Positions 17,303-25,289 of a stretch of 64,000 nucleotides of DNA are shown here, one piece after another; the first letter of the stretch is position 1; each line of letters starts with the position of its first letter. The translations under genes and the position numbers were made by a program. Source of the stretch: Rhodospirillaceae bacterium (lineage in GTDB: Bacteria; Pseudomonadota; Alphaproteobacteria; UBA6615); the NCBI GenBank assembly GCA_018702955.1, contig JABJEK010000009.1, forward strand, positions 1-64,000, written 5' to 3'. The notes under the pieces were generated by a model. That model saw nothing but the letters and a program-made list of their open reading frames with translations, was not told the DNA's origin and did no database searches.

Positions 17303-18075
17303 AAGTCACGCTCCTGGGGTGCGGCAGCTCCGGCGGCACGCCCTTACTGGGCCCGAACGGCTGGGCCGATATCGACCGCGACGACCCGCGCAATCGGCGA
17401 CGCCGCCCATCGATCATCGTCGAGACCGAGAACACCCGCATTCTGGTCGATACGTCGCCGGATATGCGCAACCAACTGCTCGATGCGGAGGTCTGGCAGG
17501 TGGATGCGATCCTGTTTACCCACGCCCATGCAGATCATGTGAATGGGATCGACGATATCCGCTCCCTGAACCACTATCATGGCGGCGCGATCGATGCCTT
17601 CGGCAGTATCGAGACTCTCGACGTCCTTCAGGAGCGCTTCGCCTATATTTTCGAGCCGTATCGGGAAGTTAACCCGCAATTCTGGCGACCTTGTTTAACG
17701 CCGCATGTGATCGACGGTACGTTCACGATCGGTGATATCGAGATCCGGCCGTTTCACCAGGAACATGGGCGGATGCCGTCACTGGGCTTCCGGTTCGGGA
17801 AGTTCGGCTACTCGACCGACGTCAAAACCCTGCCCGAAGAGGCTTTCGACCTGCTGGCAGGCATCGAGGTCTGGATCGTCGATGCGCTGGGCGAAACACC
17901 CCATCCGACCCACAGCCATGTGGATCAGACCCTTGAGTGGATCGCGCGGATCGCGCCTGAACGCGCGGTTTTGACCCATCTCAGCAATCGGACCGACTAT
18001 GCGAGGCTTGCCGCAAGGCTGCCGGCGGGCGTGGAGCCGGGAATCGACGGAATGGTGATCCATATTCCCGAATGA
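17299..18075 (+). CDS. MBL fold metallo-hydrolase (PhnP-like)
   Basis: 258 residues. GCGSSGGTPLLG at the start is typical of the PhnP/RNase Z-like branch. FTHAHADHVNGIDDI (HxHxDH) gives the dinuclear metal site, FHQEHGRMPSLGFRFG and YSTDVKTLP provide further ligands, and the protein ends with a THSHVDQTLEW and VLTHLSNRTDY segment. Family members hydrolyse phosphodiesters such as cyclic phosphates. There is no C-P lyase operon here; instead it follows tatD, as in many alphaproteobacteria, which suggests a nucleic-acid or nucleotide-related role. It is translationally coupled to tatD. Confidence 0.88.
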   Translation: MKVTLLGCGSSGGTPLLGPNGWADIDRDDPRNRRRRPSIIVETENTRILVDTSPDMRNQLLDAEVWQVDAILFTHAHADHVNGIDDIRSLNHYHGGAIDAFGSIETLDVLQERFAYIFEPYREVNPQFWRPCLTPHVIDGTFTIGDIEIRPFHQEHGRMPSLGFRFGKFGYSTDVKTLPEEAFDLLAGIEVWIVDALGETPHPTHSHVDQTLEWIARIAPERAVLTHLSNRTDYARLAARLPAGVEPGIDGMVIHIPE

Positions 18076-18164
18076 TGTGACGGGAAGGGGTTCGCCACGG
18101 CCCTGACGACGTTTTAATGTGGGTTAACGCGTGAAATCCAAGATGGCCCGGGAGGGCAAAGAGC

Positions 18165-18860
18165 ATGGAACGAGAAATCATCTACGTCGGCGACCCGATG
18201 TGCTCCTGGTGCTGGGGGTTTTCGCCCGTCCTGCAGAAGATCGTGGCCCAGTATGGCGAAACTGCACCCATGCGGCTGGTCGTCGGCGGATTGCATGCCT
18301 TCGACACCGACCCGATGAATGACGAATACAAGGCCCGGATCAAGCATCACTGGGAACAGGTCGCCGAGGCGACCGGTCAGCCGTTCAATTACGCGTTCTT
18401 CGAGCGTGACAGCTTCGTACTCGACACCGAACCGGCGTGCCGGGCCTCGGTCGTCGTACGAAAGCTGAAACCCGACGCGCTGCTGTCCTTCTACGAACGC
18501 ATCCATAAGGGCTACTACGTCGAAAACACGGACACGACCAAACTCGAGACCTTCGTCGAGTACGCCGACAAGGAAGGCATCGACAAGAACGCTTTCGCCG
18601 AGGCGTTCGATTCCGAGGAAGCCAAGCAGGAAACCATCAACGACTTCACCTGGTGTCAGCAATCCGGCGTCACGGGTTTCCCGACTGTCGTGCTTCGCGA
18701 AGACGACACGCTTGCCGCACTGAGTGTGGGGTATCAACCGTTCGAAAGCCTTGAGCCGATCCTCGATGCCTGGGTATCGGGAGAATTGAGCGTGAAGAAG
18801 CAGGTAGAGGCGGCGCAGGCGGCCGATGCTGACGAGAACCCGCCACAAACGACACACTGA
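18165..18860 (+). CDS. DsbA family protein (FrnE-like thioredoxin fold)
   Basis: 231 residues. The N-terminus VGDPMCSWCWGFSP gives a CxxC redox motif (CSWC) on a thioredoxin fold without a signal peptide, so it is probably a cytoplasmic DsbA-like oxidoreductase of the FrnE type. The insertion region includes PACRASVVVRKLKPDAL, and TGFPTVVL near residue 172 supplies the cis-proline loop. The C-terminus is charged. The start has GGAGGG upstream. It lies 89 bp downstream of the PhnP-like gene and converges with a lower-GC lipoprotein gene across an AT-rich gap (18861-18945). Confidence 0.86.
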   Translation: MEREIIYVGDPMCSWCWGFSPVLQKIVAQYGETAPMRLVVGGLHAFDTDPMNDEYKARIKHHWEQVAEATGQPFNYAFFERDSFVLDTEPACRASVVVRKLKPDALLSFYERIHKGYYVENTDTTKLETFVEYADKEGIDKNAFAEAFDSEEAKQETINDFTWCQQSGVTGFPTVVLREDDTLAALSVGYQPFESLEPILDAWVSGELSVKKQVEAAQAADADENPPQTTH

Positions 18861-18945
18861 TATTCACGGAGAGTGTATCTAACTTAAGGGTTTGGTTTAA
18901 TTGCACATATATTTTTTAACATAATATATATTATGCGTTTATTCT

Positions 18946-19581
18946 CTACGGTGAATCTACAATCGCGACATACTCACCGGCTATACGCTCCCCGATTATT
19001 AGTCGCACACCAATAAACTGACCGGCGCCAATGCCCTCCCCAAGCAGGAGACTGTGGGTTCTGTATGACCCGAGGAAACGGTCAGGCGTCGGGCCAACTA
19101 GCCTCCTCTGGACGGCACGAACGCCAAGATTATCGAACCACTCAAGCTTGACGCTGACCGGACGATCTGTTGCCTCGATTGAATAATGGAATCGCGCAAG
19201 TGAGCTGGATGCATAACGCTCAACGCGCGGCGGCGTGTCACGATTCAGTTCTGATAACGTCCCCGTCGCGGGACGCCCACTCGAAAAATGTGCGCGCCGC
19301 ACGATGTCTATTGCGGGTCGCTCTCCTGCGAAAACCTGGGCATGGGCGACCCGCGCCAAACAGCGTTGGTAGGCCGTTGTTGGCGTCGATGCGTGTTTCT
19401 CGCGGTAGTAAATTTTGCCGTCATCGCTAATTTCCACCAGCTCGACCGAATCAAATTGGCCCGAACATTCCGCCCATTGCACTTCGGCCAATTGTTTCGG
19501 GTTTCGGACTTCTGGTCCCACCACACACCCCACAAGCGTGATCGCCATCAAAATAGCCGCGCGACTGAAGCCTCTCCTCAT
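18946..19581 (-). CDS. Hypothetical lipoprotein
   Basis: 211 residues, not recognised. The N-terminus MRRGFSRAAILMAITLVGCVVGPE is a lipoprotein signal with lipobox LVGC. Two further cysteines (AECSG and YQRCL) could pair in the periplasm. The rest is a predicted beta-rich domain with SVKLEWFDNLGVRAVQRRLVG and an end reading GVRLIIGERIAGEYVAIVDSP. Its start overlaps the stop of the cytochrome b-like gene upstream in an ATGA junction, so the two are translationally coupled. Base composition looks lower in GC than the surrounding housekeeping genes, consistent with recent acquisition. No function is assigned. Confidence 0.7.
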   Translation of the reverse strand: MRRGFSRAAILMAITLVGCVVGPEVRNPKQLAEVQWAECSGQFDSVELVEISDDGKIYYREKHASTPTTAYQRCLARVAHAQVFAGERPAIDIVRRAHFSSGRPATGTLSELNRDTPPRVERYASSSLARFHYSIEATDRPVSVKLEWFDNLGVRAVQRRLVGPTPDRFLGSYRTHSLLLGEGIGAGQFIGVRLIIGERIAGEYVAIVDSP

Positions 19582-20039
19582 CGGTCCTTCACCGTCGGAT
19601 TATCCCGATAGAGCATGAACCGCGCGAGCGGTCGCTTGATCAGATACAGATATCCGCCGTGCATAACCACGGCCCAAATGACCACGCTCGAGACCCCTTC
19701 GTGGAAGTCATCGAAGATCTCGCCGCCATCGATCAGGGTAAGCAACCCGGTCACCGTCGCAAGAATGACTGACACGGCCACAGCCAGGATCAGGGTCTTG
19801 CTGATCGCCGGATGGGTGATCGCGTTGGTCCATTCGATGCCATCAAACACCGGATAGAAACGGTTGAGACCCAGCTGGCGCGGGTTAAACACCGCCCAGC
19901 CCAGCCGCAGAACGATGATGACCCCTACCCCGTAGCCCAGCCAGTCATGGATAAACCCGAAATCACCGGTGAAGTACGCCAGCAGCGTCGTGACCGCGAG
20001 GACCGCGTGATACCAGCGGATTTTGTGCATCAAACTCAT
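19578..20039 (-). CDS. Cytochrome b561-like (cytochrome b/b6 domain) protein
   Basis: About 153 residues with four hydrophobic helices. Histidines placed as in di-heme cytochrome b561 / Ni,Fe-hydrogenase cytochrome b subunits are visible: IRWYHAVLAV in helix 1, FIHDWLGYGVGV before helix 2, IFDDFHEGVSSVVIWAV in helix 3 and VVMHGGYLYLIKRP at the end. NPRQLGLNRFYP between helices fits the same family. It should carry electrons across or into the inner membrane. The ORF track opens with a GTG at 20048; I prefer the ATG at 20039. It is translationally coupled to a lipoprotein gene, an unusual partner. Confidence 0.8.
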   Translation of the reverse strand: MSLMHKIRWYHAVLAVTTLLAYFTGDFGFIHDWLGYGVGVIIVLRLGWAVFNPRQLGLNRFYPVFDGIEWTNAITHPAISKTLILAVAVSVILATVTGLLTLIDGGEIFDDFHEGVSSVVIWAVVMHGGYLYLIKRPLARFMLYRDNPTVKDR

Positions 20040-20107
20040 GACAATCACTCAGGTGATAATACAGATGAAACAAACGGGAAGGATCATCCCCTCCCCATCA
20101 TTGGATA

Positions 20108-20803
20108 CTACCGGCGCAAATTGTTCGGCTGAATCGCGATACCATCCGCCATCCGGCGCAGCATTTCCTGCATTTGCGGCTCGGAGACGGGCCAATTCGC
20201 ACGATCATCCGCCTCGAACGAGGCGCCCCGCCAACGCTGGAAAACCTTCACGAAGGTGTCTTCAAAAATCAGGAAGCGCCAGATACTCACCTCACCCACA
20301 TCCGCACCATAGCCGACATTCGGCGGCCCATCGGCCGTCGAGCCGCAGACCATGGCCAGCAGAGCATTGGCCTCCGTAACGCTGAGAGTCTGCACGCCGA
20401 AGCCGCCTTCCGCGCAAGCCAGACTGTTCTGTTCCACCGCGAGGCCAATGAATTCACGCATCGAGGCCGTTTTACCAACCCCAAGCTCTTCGGCCGCCAC
20501 AGCGAAAAGACTGCTCCAGCTCTCGAAGTTTTGCCCTTTGGGGATCTGCTCGAGAATAAACTGACTGCCCGCATGATCCCGGTAGAACTCACTCTGATCC
20601 AGCAGCTTGGTCGGCTCGACTTCACCGGAAATCCATGCCGGCTGCGGATATTTCAGAATCACGTCATACAGGTCGATCTCTTGGGGAAAGCCACCTGCAT
20701 CTGCAGCACGGGTACGGGATTCAACCGCATCCAGCAGCATGAACGCCGCCAAAACCATGCAGATTTGAGCAAATTTCCTCATCTTCACGTGTTTTCCGAT
20801 CAT
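20108..20803 (-). CDS. Hypothetical exported protein
   Basis: 231 residues, not recognised. The N-terminus MRKFAQICMVLAAFMLLDAVESRTRAADA (after a short MIGKHVK) looks like a signal peptide with cleavage near RAADA. The mature part has two cysteines (LACAEGG and MVCGST) that could form a disulfide. It contains FILEQIPKGQNFESWSSLFAV, reminiscent of stress-response or DUF-type periplasmic proteins, but this is too weak to assign. It lies 68 bp upstream of the cytochrome b-like gene and 9 bp downstream of the SDR on the same strand, so it may belong to either group. Confidence 0.65.
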   Translation of the reverse strand: MIGKHVKMRKFAQICMVLAAFMLLDAVESRTRAADAGGFPQEIDLYDVILKYPQPAWISGEVEPTKLLDQSEFYRDHAGSQFILEQIPKGQNFESWSSLFAVAAEELGVGKTASMREFIGLAVEQNSLACAEGGFGVQTLSVTEANALLAMVCGSTADGPPNVGYGADVGEVSIWRFLIFEDTFVKVFQRWRGASFEADDRANWPVSEPQMQEMLRRMADGIAIQPNNLRR

Positions 20804-20812
20804 CGCATGCTC

Positions 20813-21595
20813 TCAAAACGTCTTCACGTCGCCCGCCCCGCCATAGGCCATCCAGCCGCCATCGACAAACAATGTCTCGCCGGTGATGAATGATGCGAAA
20901 TCCGACGCCAGGAATGCGATCGCCTGACCGACTTCCGCCGGCGTGCCGAGCCGCCCCAGGGGCGTGCGGTTGTTGATCCGCTCCGTGTCGACCTTGTCGG
21001 CCTCGATCAACCCCTGGATCATCGGCGTCGCGATATAGCCCGGCCCGACCGCGTTGATCCGCACACCATGTGGGCCCCACTCGCAGGCAAGTTCCCGGGT
21101 CAACGCAATGATAGCCGCTTTTGAGGGGCCATAAGCCGTGCGCCGCGGCCAGCCGCCGGGACCGTTGACCGAAGCGATGTTGACGATCGAGCCTGTGGAT
21201 TGCGGCACCATCAAACGCGCCGCCGCGCGGCAGATCTGGTATGTGCCCTTGAAATTGACGTCCATGATCCGCTGCCAGGGTTCCATGTCCCGCTCGAGGG
21301 CGTATTTGACCTCATCGACGATTCCGGCGGCGTTCACGGCGATATCGAGCCCACCCAGGGCCTCGGCGGCGGCAACCACGGTGGATTCCGCCTGCGCCTC
21401 GTCAGACACATCGCAAACGAAGGTCGGGCAGCCGGCGAGTTCGGCACTCACAGTGTCCAGTCCGTCTTCGTTGATGTCGGAAATGGCTACGTCGGCGCCG
21501 AGATCGCGCAGAATACCTGCCGTCACCGCGCCGATGCCGCTGGCACCGCCGGTCACGAGGGCGCGCTTGCCCGCGAGAGAAATTCCATTGGTCAT
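20813..21595 (-). CDS. SDR family NAD(P)-dependent oxidoreductase
   Basis: 260 residues of the classical SDR type. TGGASGIGAVT is the cofactor motif, NAAGIVDEVKY the NAG element, NIASVNGPGG carries the catalytic Ser, and YGPSKAA the YxxxK pair. ISDINEDG after strand 2 is acidic and suggests NAD. VGPGYIATPMIQGL and SDFASFITGETLFVDGGW are normal C-terminal features. It is the second SDR in the window and only moderately similar to the one at 4996. A 19-bp palindrome overlapping a possible -10 lies just upstream, and a MarR regulator is the next gene upstream. Confidence 0.9.
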   Translation of the reverse strand: MTNGISLAGKRALVTGGASGIGAVTAGILRDLGADVAISDINEDGLDTVSAELAGCPTFVCDVSDEAQAESTVVAAAEALGGLDIAVNAAGIVDEVKYALERDMEPWQRIMDVNFKGTYQICRAAARLMVPQSTGSIVNIASVNGPGGWPRRTAYGPSKAAIIALTRELACEWGPHGVRINAVGPGYIATPMIQGLIEADKVDTERINNRTPLGRLGTPAEVGQAIAFLASDFASFITGETLFVDGGWMAYGGAGDVKTF

Positions 21596-21618
21596 GATGT
21601 ATTCCGCCTTCGCCTAAC

Positions 21619-21637
21619 CCAATCGTTCGCCGATTGG
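21619..21637. promoter_or_regulatory. Palindromic operator candidate upstream of the SDR gene
   Basis: Perfect 7-bp arms CCAATCG and CGATTGG are separated by 5 bp. The site lies 24-42 bp before the SDR start codon and overlaps the candidate -10 box at 21633-21638. Size and position suit a MarR-family dimer, and a MarR gene is the next gene upstream. Binding is inference only. Confidence 0.4.
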
Positions 21638-21661
21638 ACCATTGGTGGCAGGATGCGGCAA
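21633..21661 (-). promoter_or_regulatory. Candidate sigma70-type promoter of the SDR gene
   Basis: On the minus strand TTGCCG (21661-21656) is followed after 17 bp by TCCAAT (21638-21633). Both are four-of-six matches to consensus with ideal spacing. The -10 overlaps the CCAATCG palindrome, so a protein bound there would block transcription. Confidence 0.3.
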
Positions 21662-21716
21662 GGCCGCAAGCCCGTTTGGCGGCGTTAAACACCGAAATCA
21701 GGTGAATGCGGCGACG

Positions 21717-22181
21717 TTAGCCGAACTGAATATCGTCGGACCAGACCCGTTCGAAGCCGCGCAACAATGACCAGGCGGCGCCCAGATTCTCGTCTTCGGC
21801 ATTGAGTGCGCCGGCGTGACGGGATTCCATCTCGACCAGAGACGCACATAACGTCGTGCCCTTCTCGGTCGCCCGGATCCGCACGGACCGGCGATCGCGT
21901 TCCGATCGCTCCTGATCGAGATAACCCGTCTCGACCAGATGGCGGACGTTGTAGGTCACGTTGGAGCCGATGTAATAGCCACGATCCACCAACTCGCGGA
22001 TCGAGACCTCGGAGGCCTGCACGTTCATCAACAGCAACGCCTGCACGGCGTTGATGTCGTCGATGCCAAGCTGGCTCAGCTCATAGCGGATGACATCCAG
22101 GTAACGACGGTGCAGTCGCTCGATTAAGCGGGTGATGTCGCCATAGGAGGCCGCGGTGGTATTTCCAGATGCGTCAGGCAT
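21717..22181 (-). CDS. MarR family transcriptional regulator (LdtR-like)
   Basis: 154 residues with a winged helix-turn-helix. SIRELVDRGYYIGSNVTYNVRHLVETGYLDQ is the recognition-helix region near residues 60-90, and RSERDRRSVRIRATEKG is the MarR wing with the conserved DxRS-type motif. The GYYIGSNVTYN wording resembles alphaproteobacterial LdtR regulators. Such proteins act as dimers on palindromic sites, usually as ligand-released repressors. It is 121 bp upstream of the SDR gene on the same strand, and that gap holds a suitable palindrome. In Liberibacter, LdtR controls an L,D-transpeptidase, but none is encoded in this window. Confidence 0.82.
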   Translation of the reverse strand: MPDASGNTTAASYGDITRLIERLHRRYLDVIRYELSQLGIDDINAVQALLLMNVQASEVSIRELVDRGYYIGSNVTYNVRHLVETGYLDQERSERDRRSVRIRATEKGTTLCASLVEMESRHAGALNAEDENLGAAWSLLRGFERVWSDDIQFG

Positions 22182-22249
22182 ACCCGCATCATGCGTGAGG
22201 GCTTCTTAACGACGCGTGAACAATAGATTGGACGCAAGATAATCCCGGA

Positions 22250-22483
22250 CTATCCCGAAACTGTCCCCGCCTCGCCGTCGTCGTAATACGTCTCGGTGGT
22301 CGTCTGCACCCAATCCCCGGCACGGCGCTGAGTACCGAATGCCGGCGTGTTCCCGGTCATGATGGTGCCCGGGTTGCCGTCATCATATTCGCGATGCGTG
22401 GACGCGATCTCGATGCTTGAAGGTGATGTGATCCGGTTCATCGGTTTGCTGCCTTTGTCGGGGTGTGCCGAAGCGTTGGACAA
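22250..22483 (-). CDS. Small hypothetical protein with duplicated YDDG motif
   Basis: 77 residues, or 63 if translation begins at the internal ATG at 22441 (MNRITSPSSIEIA). It has no hydrophobic segment. A short internal duplication is visible: THREYDDGNPGTIMTG and TETYYDDGEAGTVSG share the pattern Y-D-D-G-x-x-G-T. Both copies are acidic and glycine-rich. The reading frame is not overlapped by a better ORF on either strand, and the conserved repeat at the protein level argues for coding. It lies between the MarR gene and the TadE-like gene. Function unknown; the call is tentative. Confidence 0.45.
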   Translation of the reverse strand: MSNASAHPDKGSKPMNRITSPSSIEIASTHREYDDGNPGTIMTGNTPAFGTQRRAGDWVQTTTETYYDDGEAGTVSG

Positions 22484-22594
22484 ACCCTAGTCGGACGAGA
22501 TGAGACAGCACCACTTAATTCAACTTTTTCAATTGTTTATGTGTAAATCACTTTGCAAACGTCGGGCGAATATCCGTCAACGCTGTAAACATTC

Positions 22595-23191
22595 CTAGTC
22601 GGCCTGCATGGCTAGAATGGCCGTCGTTCGCGGCCGGTAGATTGCCTGATAGTAAAGGCGTTGCGCGGGGATCATCAGCGGCAGCAGGAACGGCTCATAG
22701 TCGAAATAGACTTCGGTTATGACCAGCCCCTCACCCTCATCCACGTTGAAGTTCAGCGGCAGGACCGCCGGATCTCCGGGCACGCCCACCAGGCTCGGCT
22801 CGGTCACATGACCGGCACCGATCTGCTGCCACAACACTTCGGGGCCCGTGTCCTCGCCTGTAACCGACGTGACGATGATGTTGCCGGCATCGAACAGGTC
22901 GAACGGCCGGCCGAGCTGGTCGGCCGCGGCGAAATAATCGTCGAAATCCGCTTCATCCAGCGCCTCGGCACGGGCAACGAAATCCCCGACGAAACTGGTG
23001 ACCCGCTCCATCTTCTGATTGACCAGCGCGAAGCGGGCGAACTCGACCCCGCCCATCAACAATCCGACCAGAATGGGCATGGCAAAGGCGAATTCCAGCA
23101 TCACGCCGCCGCGCCGATCACGCAGAAACGGCCAGAAAATCCCGTTGGCCACGGCTTCGGGGCCGGTCTGAATGCTATTGGATAATCCCAT
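22595..23191 (-). CDS. TadE/TadG family protein (second of pair)
   Basis: About 198 residues. RDRRGGVMLEFAFAMPILVGLLMGGVEFARFALVNQKMERV is the single TadE-like transmembrane segment with the conserved Glu seen in pseudopilins of the Tad system. The remainder is an extracytoplasmic domain. The start at 23191 (MGLSNSIQT) has GGAGG six bases upstream, inside the end of the preceding gene, so the two TadE-like genes overlap by 17 bases and are translationally coupled. The ORF-track start at 23209 is less likely. It probably assembles at the inner membrane as a minor pilin-like component. Confidence 0.84.
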   Translation of the reverse strand: MGLSNSIQTGPEAVANGIFWPFLRDRRGGVMLEFAFAMPILVGLLMGGVEFARFALVNQKMERVTSFVGDFVARAEALDEADFDDYFAAADQLGRPFDLFDAGNIIVTSVTGEDTGPEVLWQQIGAGHVTEPSLVGVPGDPAVLPLNFNVDEGEGLVITEVYFDYEPFLLPLMIPAQRLYYQAIYRPRTTAILAMQAD

Positions 23192-23816
23192 CGCCATCCT
23201 CCAGGTCATAGGGCTCGTTGCGCACGGCGATGCTGGCGACCAGCTGTATTACATTGTCGTCGCCGCCGATCAGATGGCCGAGAAATCCGGTCAGTGACGG
23301 CGCGTCGTAGGTCACCCGATAAAGCACCACTTCCCCAGATTGGCCGGCGCTGGCCAGGCCCTGATCCGGGTCCCACTGGCTGTTTCCGTTGATGTCGGTG
23401 TAAGTTTCGCCGATGTCGTACACCCCGTTGAACGGCGGCCCGTCGACAAAGGGTTCCGGCGCCCCGATGACATCGAAACTGCCGTAGGTCAGCACATCGA
23501 TCTGCGCCTCGTCGGTGTCCACGAGGCCAATGGTCCGATCGGCGATGATGTCCTGGATAATATTCAGCCGTTCCGCCTCGTCCTGGCCCGTCACGCCGTA
23601 GCGGGCCGCATCACGCACGGCACCCTCCATCAGGGCCTCCGTCGACAGGACCATGCCGATCTCCATGGTGCCCAGGATGGTGAGAATAAACAGCGGACCA
23701 ACGAGCGCGAACTCGACGCCTGCGACCCCCGATTTATCTCGTCTGAATTTATCGAAAATTCTATTGAATACAGGTAGTTGTGATTTACTTCCTGATAACC
23801 TGGTTGAATTTATCAT
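23175..23816 (-). CDS. TadE/TadG family protein (first of pair)
   Basis: 213 residues. FRRDKSGVAGVEFALVGPLFILTILGTMEIGMVLSTEALMEGAVRDAARYG is the TadE domain with the Glu in the hydrophobic core and the AAR motif typical of TadE proteins. A loop near residue 135 reads YDIGETYTDINGNSQWDPD, an Asp/Asn/Gly-rich segment like calcium-binding loops found in Tad and type IV minor pilins. It overlaps the next TadE-like gene and diverges from a TPR lipoprotein gene across 32 bp. No tadA, tadB, tadC or rcpA is in the window, so the main pilus machine must be elsewhere or absent. Confidence 0.86.
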   Translation of the reverse strand: MINSTRLSGSKSQLPVFNRIFDKFRRDKSGVAGVEFALVGPLFILTILGTMEIGMVLSTEALMEGAVRDAARYGVTGQDEAERLNIIQDIIADRTIGLVDTDEAQIDVLTYGSFDVIGAPEPFVDGPPFNGVYDIGETYTDINGNSQWDPDQGLASAGQSGEVVLYRVTYDAPSLTGFLGHLIGGDDNVIQLVASIAVRNEPYDLEDGDGIIQ

Positions 23817-23848
23817 GATGTCATCCTTTCACTTTCAGAGGCATCCAG

Positions 23849-24700
23849 ATGACCCTCGTTGAACGACTGAAACAACGCCCTGCCGGGCTCGCCATCGTGG
23901 CCGGCCTTCTGCTCTCCGCCTGTGCGCCGGCGGCACATACCGACGGCGTGTCCGGCGGCGGTAGCGACACTATGTTGCGGATCGGCGACGCGGCCCGGGA
24001 CGCCGGCGATATCAGTGCCGCAATCCCGATCTACCGCCGCGCCCACATGCTCGCCCCGCTGGAGCTCGATCCGTTGCTGCGGCTGGCCAACACGCTGAGC
24101 AATGTCGGCGCCCATCGTGAAGCCGGAAACGCCTGGAAACGGGCGCTTCTGATCGAACCGCGCAGCTTCGACGCCCGCCTTGGCTACGGCGAGACCCTGG
24201 CAGCTCTCGACCAGCCCATTCTTGCTCTCGAGCAGTTCCGGCTGGCCGCAGAACTCGGCAGCAGCGCGGATATGCACAACGGCATGGGTGTTTCCCATGA
24301 TCTGCTGGGCGACGCGGCTGCGGCGCAGGCTGCCTACCGCGAAGGTCTTGGCGACCAGCGCAGCCTCAAGTTGCTCAACAATCTGGGACTTTCCCTGGCG
24401 TTGTCGGGCGAATACGGGGAAGCGATCGCAATCCTGGAGGAGGCCAACGGTTTCTCGAGCGCGGGTTCGCGCCATCGCACCAACCTGGCGCTGGCGTATG
24501 CCCTTTCGGGCCAGGATGGACGCGCCCGCGCGATCATGGCCATGGACACCGATGAGGTCTCGGCCCAGCGCGCACAGGCCTTCTACACCATGCTGGCCAG
24601 CCTGCCCGACCATGAATCCCGGGTCGCGGCCGTCGGCACCTACAGTGCGGTCCGCGACAACGGCACGCGCAGCACCGCAAATCCACGCCGCGCGCGCTAG
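23849..24700 (+). CDS. TPR lipoprotein (TadD-like)
   Basis: 283 residues. The N-terminus RPAGLAIVAGLLLSACAPAA is a lipoprotein signal with lipobox LSAC. The body contains tetratricopeptide repeats from about residue 45 on, for example ISAAIPIYRRAHMLAPLELDPLLRLANTLSNVG and AAAQAAYREGLGDQRSLKLLNNLGLSLAL. This resembles TadD, which helps localise the Tad secretin. Its position next to two TadE-like genes supports the link. The TAG stop is followed, in the same frame, by a truncated TadG-like coding remnant. Confidence 0.84.
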   Translation: MTLVERLKQRPAGLAIVAGLLLSACAPAAHTDGVSGGGSDTMLRIGDAARDAGDISAAIPIYRRAHMLAPLELDPLLRLANTLSNVGAHREAGNAWKRALLIEPRSFDARLGYGETLAALDQPILALEQFRLAAELGSSADMHNGMGVSHDLLGDAAAAQAAYREGLGDQRSLKLLNNLGLSLALSGEYGEAIAILEEANGFSSAGSRHRTNLALAYALSGQDGRARAIMAMDTDEVSAQRAQAFYTMLASLPDHESRVAAVGTYSAVRDNGTRSTANPRRAR

Positions 24701-24712
24701 TTTATCGACGAC

Positions 24713-25225
24713 ATGCAGCCATGGCATCGCGGCGGCACCATGGCCAATCTGGGACTAGCCTGGGGCTGGCGCGTCCTGTCGCCGACCTGGCAAGGCCTGT
24801 GGGGCGGCGCCACCCCGTCGGAGCTTCCACTCGATTACGACACGCCACTGATGGACAAGGTCGCGATCATGCTCACCGACGGCGTGAACCAATGGTACGA
24901 CTGGCCGACCGGCCTGCCCAACAACCCGGACGCCGATTACACAGCCTATGGTCGGGTCAGCGAGGGTCGGCTGGGCACGGTGAATGGTGGTGCGGCGACA
25001 ACCGAGATCAACAACCGTATGCTCGCGGTCTGTAATTCGATGAAGACCGAGGGGATCATAATCTTTGCGATCACGTTCCGGCTAAACAACAACGCAACCC
25101 AGGATCTGTACCGGAACTGCGCCACCTCGCCCGCGCATTACTTCGACTCCCCGTCGAACGACGAGTTGCAGGACGTGTTCCACGAGATCGGTAACGAGCT
25201 GACGAATTTGCGCCTCGCTCAGTAG
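24713..25225 (+). pseudogene. C-terminal remnant of TadG/vWA-type pilus assembly protein
   Basis: The 170-residue ORF contains only the C-terminal part of the large TadG-related proteins. GGTMANLGLAWGWRVLSPTWQGLWGG and DTPLMDKVAIMLTDGVNQWYDWP are the vWA-fold elements normally found near the end of a protein of over 400 residues, and the closing DELQDVFHEIGNELTNLRL is the normal terminus. The N-terminal membrane segment and the MIDAS-containing start of the vWA domain are missing. It begins 12 bases after the TadD-like stop, in the same frame, so a deletion probably removed the rest. Whether the remnant is translated is unknown. Confidence 0.7.
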
Positions 25226-25289
25226 TTCTCCCATTCCCGCGACTCTCCGCCCGGTCTAGTCTCCGCCTCTTGTTCGACCGGAGGCTGGA

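Noticed and set aside
18861-18945. AT-rich gap as a replication or attachment site
   Set aside because: It is short, lies between convergent genes, and lacks DnaA boxes or clear direct repeats; probably just a transcription end region.
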